From the NCBI GenBank assembly GCA_027491845.1, contig JAOZGF010000198.1:1-6267 (forward strand): a stretch of DNA of 6,267 bases. The letters run 5' to 3'. Under the pieces are notes generated by a model that saw only the letters and a list, made by a program, of their open reading frames with translations, was not told the DNA's origin and did not search any database. Shown here piece by piece: positions 1 to 5,513 of this stretch. This DNA is from Thermoproteota archaeon (lineage in GTDB: Archaea > Korarchaeota > JAOZGF01). The translations under genes and the position numbers were made by a program. The stretch's first letter is position 1, and every line of letters starts with the position of its first letter.

Positions 1-533
1 TTTATGTTTAACCAATTTTTCACGGCGAACTCAATCATGTCATCCAAGTTGTGCCCTGTTGCCACCCTGTCTAGCCCAAGCTCCCTGGGGTCCCTATTCA
101 TCAAGTACCTTTTAACAGTCCCGCAAACAGAGCAAATTGGCTTTCTCGAAAAACTAGCCAGGTCACTTATAGTGTATCCATATGTTTTCTTTAGATTTCT
201 AGTGTGCATTGTTATGTTTAGTTCATTGCAGATTTTTTCAGCCCATTTTTCCATTTGGTTTGAGTAATTGTTTATGCCCAAGTTAATGTGGTATGCGTAA
301 ACTTCAAATTTCTCTTTTCCTGCAATTTCACTTAAAACGATCAGGCAAGCTAAACTGTCTTTTCCACCTGAAAAGGAAACAGCAATTTTTTCTCCATTCT
401 TGATCAAATTAAACTTTTTTATTAGGCTCAAGACCTTCTTTTCATAGAACTCGGCGAAGTGTTCCCTGCATAATTTTAACCTATAACCCCTAAGGTTAAT
501 TACATGCTTATTCCTACATTTTGAGCAAACCAT
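1..533 (-). CDS. TtuA/Ncs6-type tRNA 2-thiolation enzyme (partial, 3' end beyond left edge)
   Basis: The 177 visible residues open from an ATG at 531-533 and run off the left edge without a stop. Residues 3-25 form a zinc finger (C3, C6, C22, H25; CxxC then CxxH followed by F), as at the N-terminus of archaeal TtuA and Ncs6/CTU1 proteins. The PP-loop SFSGGKDS is at 53-60 and binds ATP for adenylation of the target uridine. A CxxC pair at C134/C137 (KPICSVCG) matches two of the three Fe-S/catalytic cysteines of TtuA; the third, and any C-terminal zinc finger, would lie off the edge. GHNLDD follows at 160-165. Family members adenylate and thiolate U54 (TtuA) or U34 (Ncs6) of tRNA in the cytosol, taking sulfur from a ubiquitin-like carrier. 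The CSVCGTVKRY segment favours TtuA, but which uridine is modified cannot be settled here. The Met after GHNLDD differs from the Glu I would expect. It is transcribed divergently from the epimerase operon. Family assignment is firm, exact substrate is not. Confidence 0.88.
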   Translation of the reverse strand, partial: MVCSKCRNKHVINLRGYRLKLCREHFAEFYEKKVLSLIKKFNLIKNGEKIAVSFSGGKDSLACLIVLSEIAGKEKFEVYAYHINLGINNYSNQMEKWAEKICNELNITMHTRNLKKTYGYTISDLASFSRKPICSVCGTVKRYLMNRDPRELGLDRVATGHNLDDMIEFAVKNWLNI

Positions 534-560
534 TTTGCCTGTGTACACCCGAAAAATTAA

Positions 561-580
561 CTTCTTAAAACTTCTTAAAA
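561..580 (-). promoter_or_regulatory. Tandem TATA-like boxes upstream of the tRNA thiolase
   Basis: Read on the minus strand, this is two exact copies of TTTTAAGAAG in tandem. The copy nearer the gene is centred about 34 nt before the ATG at 533. With the usual archaeal TATA-to-start distance of about 26 nt, it would start transcription near 541 and leave a leader of under 10 nt. The second copy lies one helical turn further away and could be a duplicate promoter or part of a regulator site. This is inferred from position and composition only. Confidence 0.4.
561..580. repeat. Exact 10-bp tandem direct repeat (2 copies)
   Basis: CTTCTTAAAA occurs twice, back to back and without mismatches, at 561-570 and 571-580. 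The repeat coincides with the proposed TATA elements of the divergent thiolase gene. Confidence 0.9.
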
Positions 581-606
581 AAGGATCATGTCTTTTTCCA
601 TTAATT

Positions 607-626
607 AGTTTTTGGTAGTTTTTAGT
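607..626. repeat. Near-exact 10-bp tandem direct repeat (2 copies)
   Basis: AGTTTTTGGT (607-616) is followed directly by AGTTTTTAGT (617-626), differing at one base. It has the same period as the repeat at 561-580, 46 bp away by start position, so both repeats present their units on one face of the helix. It may be a binding site or simple slippage in AT-rich DNA. Confidence 0.8.
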
Positions 627-848
627 AAGGAGTCTCCCAGGGACTAAGAGGGTGTTTAATTGTTGAGAAAGGAAAAATACATTCAAGTTAAGCCTAACCA
701 CAGTTACTCAAATATTTTTCAAGGAATAACCCTGACGTTGCGTTGTGATACTTTTTTCAAATTTTCATTAAACGTTGCTATGGCCCCTCTAACCCTGTGC
801 ATGTGTGAGTATTATGATGTTATTATGTTCTTACTTCCTAATTTCATT

Positions 849-864
849 CTTTAAAACTTTTAAC
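849..864 (+). promoter_or_regulatory. Probable TATA promoter of the epimerase-mutase operon
   Basis: The AT-only core CTTTAAAACTTTTAAC contains two overlapping TATA-like boxes. Taking the second (857-863), transcription would begin near 885, about 27 nt before the chosen TTG start at 912. That leaves room for the Shine-Dalgarno at 898-904. Inferred from position and composition. Confidence 0.4.
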
Positions 865-897
865 AAACCTAGAGCAAAAAGTAAGTGAAACGAAAAA

Positions 898-904
898 GAG
901 AGGT
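898..904 (+). promoter_or_regulatory. Shine-Dalgarno that decides the epimerase TTG start
   Basis: GAGAGGT ends 7 nt before the TTG at 912, a normal archaeal spacing. No comparable motif precedes the in-frame GTG at 885, so the motif supports the downstream TTG as the start. Confidence 0.6.
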
Positions 905-911
905 TAGGTGT

Positions 912-1322
912 TTGAGTAAAATATTGAAGATTGACCATTTAGGGATAGCTGTTTCAAACTTGGAGGAAGCAGTTAAATTTTACAGGGACGTCCTTGGCTT
1001 GGAACTCGAGGGGTTTGAGGACATACCTAAGCAGAAGGTAAGGGTTGCCATGTTCAGGGTAGGTGAAAGCAGAATAGAACTTGTGGAGGCAACATCGGAA
1101 GATAGTGCGATCTATAAATACATTAAGTCTAGGGGGGAAGGACTACATCACATTGCTTTGAGGGTTGACGACATCAGGGTTTTCTCTAGGGAGATTGCTG
1201 GAAAAGTGGATTTGATCTATAAAGAGCCCATGGACATTTTGGGCGAGAGACTTATAAACTTTATTCATCCTAAACACAGTAAAGGCGTCATGTACGAACT
1301 TGTGGAGAGGATTAAAGAGTAA
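912..1322 (+). CDS. mce: Methylmalonyl-CoA epimerase
   Basis: Interconverts (S)- and (R)-methylmalonyl-CoA in the cytosol, supplying the isomer the mutase uses. The 136-residue product is a complete two-module glyoxalase/VOC-fold protein of normal family length. Metal ligands align with those of the Propionibacterium shermanii enzyme: H9 in IDHLGIAVSN, E56 in SRIELVEA (Gln in P. shermanii), H80 in GLHHIALRVDDI and E129 in YELVE. The C-terminal signature INFIHPKHSKGV is also typical. I chose the TTG at 912 over the in-frame GTG at 885: it puts the first beta strand right at the N-terminus, as in homologues, and follows a GAGAGGT Shine-Dalgarno. The GTG would add nine mostly basic residues with no family counterpart. 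The mutase gene begins 24 nt after its stop, so the two are almost certainly co-transcribed. Function is confident. Confidence 0.93.
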   Translation: MSKILKIDHLGIAVSNLEEAVKFYRDVLGLELEGFEDIPKQKVRVAMFRVGESRIELVEATSEDSAIYKYIKSRGEGLHHIALRVDDIRVFSREIAGKVDLIYKEPMDILGERLINFIHPKHSKGVMYELVERIKE

Positions 1323-1333
1323 ATTGTTTGAAA

Positions 1334-1338
1334 GGAGT
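1334..1338 (+). promoter_or_regulatory. Shine-Dalgarno for the mutase, favouring the ATG at 1347
   Basis: GGAGT lies 8-9 nt before the ATG at 1347 but only about 2-3 nt before the in-frame TTG at 1341. The spacing therefore selects the ATG, removing two residues from the longest reading. Confidence 0.6.
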
Positions 1339-1346
1339 AATTGAAT

Positions 1347-3026
1347 ATGGATGAAGTGAAAGAAGTCAGGTTGAAAATGGAGGAATGGGAAAACAAGGTT
1401 TTGAAAGGCTTCTTAAAGAAGTTTTCAGAGAGAAAAGCCGTTTTTTTGAGTGAGGAAGGAATAGAGGTTAAGAGGCTATATACGCCTTGCGACCTAGCAG
1501 ATAGGAAGTGGAATTACGTTGAGAAGGCAGGCTTCCCTGGGAGTTATCCATTCACGAGAGGGGTTTACCCCACGATGTATAGAGGTAGGACATGGACGAT
1601 TAGGCAATATGCAGGATTCGGTTCAGCTGAAGACACAAATGAGAGGTATAAATACCTGCTTAACGTAGGTCAAACAGGTTTAAGCATGGCCTTCGACCTC
1701 CCAACCCAGCTCGGCCTTGACCCAGATAATGAATTAGCCTTCGAAGAAGTTGGCAAAGTCGGCGTGTCGATGCCTTCTTTGAAAGAAATGGAAATAGTTT
1801 TCCAAGGCATTCCTTTAGAGAGAATATCAACTTCCATGACGATAAATGCAACGGCAATGGAGATTATGTCTATGTACATTTCCTTGGCTCAAAAGAGAGG
1901 TGTTTCCATGGATAAATTGGCTGGAACAGTGCAAAACGACATTATAAAAGAGTACGTTGCCAGGGGTAATTATATTTACCCTCCTCAGCAGTCGTTAAAG
2001 TATTTAACTGACATAATAATTTTTTGTGCTGAGAACATGCCTAGATGGAACAGCATAAGCATCAGCGGATACCATTTCGAGGAAGCAGGGGCAACTCCTT
2101 CCCAAGAAATAGCCTTCACACTTGCAGATGCAATGACATACGTTGAATCCGTGGTTGAAAGGGGAATGGATGTTGACTCATTTGCCCCACGCCTCTCTTT
2201 CTTTTTCGCATCAAGGACAAACCTTTTTGAACAAGTGGCTAAGTTTAGGGCTGCAAGGAGGATGTGGGCTCAAATAATGAAAGAAAGGTTCTCGGCGAAG
2301 AATCCCAGGTCAATGATGTTGAGATTCCATGTTCAAACTGCAGGTGTAACGTTAACAGCTCAACAGCCAGAGGTTAACATCATAAGAACAACCCTGCAGG
2401 CATTAGCAGCTGCACTTGGTGGAGCTCAGTCCTTACACGTTAATTCATACGATGAAGCTCTTTCACTCCCAACTGAAAAAGCTGTGAAGTTATCTGTTAG
2501 AGTTCAACAGGTCTTACAACTTGAATCAGGCGTGACAGATACGGTTGACCCTGTTGGTGGAAGCTATTTCGTTGAATGGTTAACGGACGAAATAGAAGAG
2601 AAAGCGTGGAGGATCATTGGACACATAGAAAGGGTTGGTGGAATGGTTAAGGCTGTTGAGAAGGGGATACCTCAACTCGAAATAGCGAAGAGCGCTTACG
2701 AATACCAGAAAAGAATAGAGGAGAGGAAGACACCTGTCATAGGTGTGAATGTTTTGATGGAAGAAGAGGAAATAAAGGAAAAAATACTCAAGGTTGATCC
2801 TGAAGTGAGGAAGAAGGTTACGTCTAGGCTTGAAAAACTGAGGAGGACACGTAACAATAACAAGGTCTCTGAAGCCTTAGAGAAACTGAGGAAGGCAGCT
2901 GAATCAGAAGAAAAAAACCTATTTCCATTTGTCCTTGAAGCAGTGAAGACTGGAGCGACGTTAGGGGAAATAAGCGGCACATTGAGGGAAGTATGGGGTG
3001 AATGGAGAGCTCCCTCCACATACTGA
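1347..3026 (+). CDS. mcmA1: Methylmalonyl-CoA mutase, large (catalytic) subunit
   Basis: Rearranges (R)-methylmalonyl-CoA to succinyl-CoA by adenosylcobalamin radical chemistry. The 559-residue product is the TIM-barrel substrate domain plus a helical C-terminal tail; it ends before any cobalamin-binding domain (no DxHxxG motif), so a separate small B12 subunit is needed. Key residues match P. shermanii MutB at exact spacing: Y88 in RQYAGF (Tyr89), R206 in EYVARGNYIYPP (Arg207) and H243 in SGYHFEEAGA (His244). Tyr plus Arg mark methylmalonyl-CoA specificity; isobutyryl-CoA mutases carry Phe and Gln there. Other hallmarks are GLSMAFDLPTQLG (111-123), GTVQNDIIKEY (193-203) and TVDPVGGSYFVEW (399-411). 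Split large and small subunits are usual in archaea, where the enzyme serves propionyl-CoA use or, in Sulfolobales, the 3-hydroxypropionate/4-hydroxybutyrate cycle. It forms an operon with the epimerase. Neither the small subunit nor a MeaB-type G-protein chaperone is in the window. The gene ends 4 nt from a convergent stop. Confidence 0.95.
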   Translation: MDEVKEVRLKMEEWENKVLKGFLKKFSERKAVFLSEEGIEVKRLYTPCDLADRKWNYVEKAGFPGSYPFTRGVYPTMYRGRTWTIRQYAGFGSAEDTNERYKYLLNVGQTGLSMAFDLPTQLGLDPDNELAFEEVGKVGVSMPSLKEMEIVFQGIPLERISTSMTINATAMEIMSMYISLAQKRGVSMDKLAGTVQNDIIKEYVARGNYIYPPQQSLKYLTDIIIFCAENMPRWNSISISGYHFEEAGATPSQEIAFTLADAMTYVESVVERGMDVDSFAPRLSFFFASRTNLFEQVAKFRAARRMWAQIMKERFSAKNPRSMMLRFHVQTAGVTLTAQQPEVNIIRTTLQALAAALGGAQSLHVNSYDEALSLPTEKAVKLSVRVQQVLQLESGVTDTVDPVGGSYFVEWLTDEIEEKAWRIIGHIERVGGMVKAVEKGIPQLEIAKSAYEYQKRIEERKTPVIGVNVLMEEEEIKEKILKVDPEVRKKVTSRLEKLRRTRNNNKVSEALEKLRKAAESEEKNLFPFVLEAVKTGATLGEISGTLREVWGEWRAPSTY

Positions 3027-3030
3027 CAAA

Positions 3031-3975
3031 CTATCTTACATTTGCCCTAATTAAACCCAATAATTTATCCTTAAGCCTTGAACCAAAAACTTCATCCATG
3101 ATTATAGAAGCCGCTGAAAAGAACCCAAGGAGGAAGTCTAACCCAGTTGTATGTCCTCTCTGTATTAAATCAATAATATCCATGGCAAACTCATTTTCAT
3201 TTTTTTCCAAGAAGTCATTGGTGAATGAGAGGATTTCCTCGTCAACTATTTGCCTTTGCATGTAATTAAGAAGGCATCCGCTTACCCAATTAGTTCTTGA
3301 CTTAATGGTCTCTTCATCAATGAAGACAGGGTTAAGTTTCAGTTTAGGGGTTAAAGCATTAAAGAAGAAAAGAAAACCTCCAGCGAAATCATCCCCTGAC
3401 GGCGTGAAACCTGATCCAAGCCCGATTAGCTCGGATAACCCACTTTCCAAAATAGCTGTTTCCTTGGAACCAAGGGCTCCCTGGATGTCTTTGGACAGAA
3501 AAGAAATTACTTTCCTGTAGGTAGACTTCCAAATTATGTTAGGCTTATTCATTAAGATATCCAGAAGCCTTAAACCAGTTTGAAGGAGATCAAGGGTTTC
3601 AGTCCCTCTTAAAAAACCAGATTCTTCTATGTGTAGCTTAACTGGTTTATAGGATGAACAGGTTGTGAGGTTAATGGCTAAATTCCTGATTAATAGTTCA
3701 TTTCTCTTCACTATTACTTTATCTAGAGGGTAAACGTTATCCTTAAAGTTTAACGGCTTCTCTTTTCCAAGAGAGACGTTTAGGGAGACAGGCGACCTAA
3801 TGGGGAGCTGTGTAATGATTATTAGGTTGTTGAGATCACCTAAGTCTTTTTTGCATTTAATGTAGAGGGAATTGCTGAAAACATTCAGTACTTTTCCAAC
3901 CACTGGATCTTGAGCGTTTTTCAATTTTTCCTTTACTTTTTCACCTATTGATAACCCTGTTAAGCTTGTTTTCAT
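3031..3975 (-). CDS. DUF2877 protein, AllH/YlbF-like (putative oxamate carbamoyltransferase subunit)
   Basis: The 314-residue soluble protein has the DUF2877 signature GLGSGFTPSGDDFAGG at 185-200 and a second conserved block RGHTTGLDFLLG at 273-284. E. coli YlbF/AllH, about 270 residues, is the characterised relative. With FdrA/AllF and YlbE/AllG it is needed for oxamate carbamoyltransferase activity, which splits oxalurate (from allantoin) into oxamate and carbamoyl phosphate. Here it follows the DUF1116 gene by 14 nt, in the same order as E. coli ylbE-ylbF, so the two are one transcription unit. A GGA about 11 nt before the ATG is only a weak ribosome site, suggesting translation partly depends on the upstream gene. 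The N-terminal 110 residues are more variable and I recognise no motif there. There is no signal peptide or membrane helix. Family is firm; the substrate in this organism is inferred from E. coli and could differ. Confidence 0.82.
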   Translation of the reverse strand: MKTSLTGLSIGEKVKEKLKNAQDPVVGKVLNVFSNSLYIKCKKDLGDLNNLIIITQLPIRSPVSLNVSLGKEKPLNFKDNVYPLDKVIVKRNELLIRNLAINLTTCSSYKPVKLHIEESGFLRGTETLDLLQTGLRLLDILMNKPNIIWKSTYRKVISFLSKDIQGALGSKETAILESGLSELIGLGSGFTPSGDDFAGGFLFFFNALTPKLKLNPVFIDEETIKSRTNWVSGCLLNYMQRQIVDEEILSFTNDFLEKNENEFAMDIIDLIQRGHTTGLDFLLGFFSAASIIMDEVFGSRLKDKLLGLIRANVR

Positions 3976-3989
3976 TTCTGTTTTATTCC

Positions 3990-5264
3990 TTAGACGCCAT
4001 ATTTTTCAGCATACTTTTTCAAGGCTTTCTTAAACATTTCCATGGGAAAACTTACTATGCCTGCCCCAACTTGACCTATTCCAGGCTCCTTGTGAGCGAT
4101 GCCTGTGTTTATTGTCGGCGTAATGCCTGATTTAACAACTTTCCTTATGTCAACCCCTGTGGGCGTGCCTTGGAAATTCAAGTATGGGATCGTGAAGTAC
4201 TTGTGTTTTGTCTGGGTTATTTCATACATGCGTTTGGTGTTCTCTATTGCGAATGAAACGGTTCCTCCAACCCATGAAACGATGGTTGGAGCTGCAGCCA
4301 TGGCGAACCCGCCTAAGCCAGCTGTCTCCATTATGGCGCTATCTCCCAAGTCAGGATTTGCATCCTTTTCTGTGAAGCCTGGAAACCAAACTCCTTTAGG
4401 CACGGGTGCGGGAGCCGTAAACCACTCGTTTCCCAGCCCGCTGACCCATATACCTATGTCTGTTCCGTTTCTGGACATGACAGTGACTATTGTGCTGTAC
4501 TTTATATTGTGTCCAGCTAACGTCATTGCTTTAGCTGCAGCCATTGCAAAGCCCAAAAAAGTAAAATTGTTCTTTTCCATGAAAACGTATGCGTCTCTTA
4601 ATTCTTTTCTTTCCAAATCCGTTGAAAACAGGTATGGCGTTATTTCTTTTAGAAATAGAGACGTAGCGGCATTATGCCTATTATGTACCTCATCACCCAT
4701 GTGTAGGGCCTCAGAAATAATTGGTTTGAGGGCAACGCCATCTTTCTCCCTCTTAATATCATCTATTGTAGCTTTAAGCACTTTAGCCAGAGTATCCCTC
4801 ATCCAGTTAAGCCTGTTTATCACCTCCCTATCATAGGCACCATACCTGAGAACCTTCCCTATACCTTCATTCAAGTTCGAAAAGCAATAGTTCCCATGTT
4901 TCCTATCATATATGACTATCGCAGGCATAGTCGGCGAGATTATTCCGCTCATTGGGCCCACGGAATTATAATGATGATTAGGCTCCCACTTAACTTCCCC
5001 CGACTTAGCCAGTTTCTCAGCTTCCTCAGGAGTAGAAGCCCACCCTTCATAAATTATCCCTCCAATTATGGCTCCCTTCATGGGTCCACTTAATTTCTCC
5101 CATTCCACAGGCGGGCCTGCATGGGTTAACAAGTAATCCTTCATTCCAGGTATAACTTCCTTTGCAGGTCCAATGTCAACCCAGACAGGATCTGCTTCCA
5201 TCATTTTTTCAACGCATTCCTGGTTTGCTTTTTCTATTTCCTCCTTTATGCTTGGGTCATTCAT
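3990..5264 (-). CDS. DUF1116 protein, AllG/YlbE-like (putative oxamate carbamoyltransferase subunit)
   Basis: The 424-residue product matches the length of E. coli YlbE/AllG (about 420) and carries the DUF1116 blocks in order: HHYNSVGPMSGIISPTMP (97-114), MGDEVHNRHNAATS (189-202), GFAMAAAKAMTLAG (238-251), SRNGTDIGIWVSGLG (264-278), DANPDLGDSAIMETAG (301-316), GGFAMAAAPTIVSW (318-331) and GIAHKEPGIGQVGAG (388-402). In E. coli this protein, FdrA and YlbF together give oxamate carbamoyltransferase, whose carbamoyl phosphate product feeds a carbamate kinase to make ATP. The catalytic role of individual residues is not known to me. The ATG at 5262-5264 is preceded by AGGTG at 6-nt spacing. It is the first gene of a two-gene operon with the DUF2877 gene. 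The FdrA gene that precedes ylbE in E. coli is absent here; an AT-rich gap and an unrelated gene take its place. It looks intact and cytosolic. Confidence 0.85.
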   Translation of the reverse strand: MNDPSIKEEIEKANQECVEKMMEADPVWVDIGPAKEVIPGMKDYLLTHAGPPVEWEKLSGPMKGAIIGGIIYEGWASTPEEAEKLAKSGEVKWEPNHHYNSVGPMSGIISPTMPAIVIYDRKHGNYCFSNLNEGIGKVLRYGAYDREVINRLNWMRDTLAKVLKATIDDIKREKDGVALKPIISEALHMGDEVHNRHNAATSLFLKEITPYLFSTDLERKELRDAYVFMEKNNFTFLGFAMAAAKAMTLAGHNIKYSTIVTVMSRNGTDIGIWVSGLGNEWFTAPAPVPKGVWFPGFTEKDANPDLGDSAIMETAGLGGFAMAAAPTIVSWVGGTVSFAIENTKRMYEITQTKHKYFTIPYLNFQGTPTGVDIRKVVKSGITPTINTGIAHKEPGIGQVGAGIVSFPMEMFKKALKKYAEKYGV

Positions 5265-5270
5265 TTAAGC

Positions 5271-5275
5271 CACCT
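5271..5275 (-). promoter_or_regulatory. Shine-Dalgarno of the DUF1116 gene
   Basis: On the minus strand AGGTG ends 6 nt before the ATG at 5264. It is a good match to the archaeal GGAGGTG consensus and supports the chosen start. Confidence 0.55.
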
Positions 5276-5296
5276 GTGAAGTTTTATTGTTCAACC

Positions 5297-5308
5297 ATAA
5301 AAAATTTT
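5297..5308 (-). promoter_or_regulatory. Probable TATA box of the DUF1116-DUF2877 operon
   Basis: The minus strand reads AAAATTTTTTAT, centred about 37 nt before the ATG. With the usual archaeal spacing transcription would start near 5275, giving a short leader that just includes the AGGTG site. Inferred from position and composition. Confidence 0.4.
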
Positions 5309-5333
5309 GCTGGTTTTCTTTGTGACCTTAAGG

Positions 5334-5344
5334 AAAAAAAAAAA
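5334..5344 (-). terminator. Candidate oligo-T terminator of the metallopeptidase-like gene
   Basis: The minus strand has 11 consecutive T here, 170 nt past the stop at 5514 and just before the proposed promoter of the next operon. Archaeal RNA polymerase terminates at T-tracts without needing a hairpin, and none is evident. The distance from the stop makes the assignment tentative. Confidence 0.35.
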
Positions 5345-5513
5345 TTAGAAGGCTACAACAGTTTCTCCTTTTTCATTTACTGTGTTCATGAGTGGAATGA
5401 AACTAGTTGTGAAGCAATTACTTTCCTTCTTTTTTTAACTTAAGAAATAATTTTTCAGGTACCTTGGAAAGTTTTAGTGCAAGCTGTTTTGTTAATCTTT
5501 TTTAAAAGAAAAT

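Larger units (their letters stand above)
534..911. other. Divergent intergenic region, no convincing gene
   Basis: This 378-nt AT-rich stretch separates the starts of the minus-strand thiolase and the plus-strand epimerase, so it should hold both promoters. It contains two different 10-bp tandem duplications (561-580 and 607-626), an 8-bp palindrome GTGTACAC (541-548) and a short imperfect dyad (631-645). A 64-codon open frame at 660-854 (TTG start with a GAGGGTG-like motif 5 nt before it) has no recognisable protein features and is probably chance. No tRNA, C/D-box RNA or mobile-element end was recognised on either strand. Confidence 0.7.
5265..5513. other. AT-rich intergenic region between the metallopeptidase-like gene and the DUF1116 operon
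   Basis: 249 nt with no gene that I can support. Both flanking genes read leftward, so it should hold a terminator for one and the promoter for the other. It shows a run of 11 A (5334-5344), a TATA-like box near 5301 and a palindrome AGGTACCT (5457-5464). No RNA gene was recognised. Confidence 0.6.

Noticed and set aside
4..267. 87-codon plus-strand open frame at the left edge
   Set aside because: Antisense to the tRNA-thiolase gene, which has the zinc finger, PP-loop and CxxC motifs in the minus frame.
805..830. ATGATGT resembling a C box of an archaeal C/D-box guide RNA
   Set aside because: No D box (CTGA) at a suitable distance downstream and no C'/D' pair, so not enough for an RNA gene.
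660..854. 64-codon plus-strand open frame in the divergent gap, TTG start with a GAGGGTG-like motif 5 nt upstream
   Set aside because: No recognisable motif, Phe/Leu-rich AT-driven composition, and it runs into the promoter of the epimerase operon. Likely chance.
2696..3019. 107-codon minus-strand open frame antisense to the mutase C-terminus
   Set aside because: Serine/phenylalanine-rich complement of the Glu/Lys-rich helical tail of the mutase. No independent support.
4099..4836. 245-codon plus-strand open frame
   Set aside because: Lies wholly antisense to the DUF1116 gene, whose frame carries all the conserved family blocks. It is a shadow frame.
5162..5443. 93-codon plus-strand open frame spanning the DUF1116 start and the gap
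   Set aside because: Half is antisense to the DUF1116 coding region and the rest is low-complexity Phe/Leu/Lys sequence.
5457..5464. Palindrome AGGTACCT in the right-hand intergenic gap
   Set aside because: Only 8 bp and isolated, with no symmetric extension or second copy. Expected by chance at this scale.
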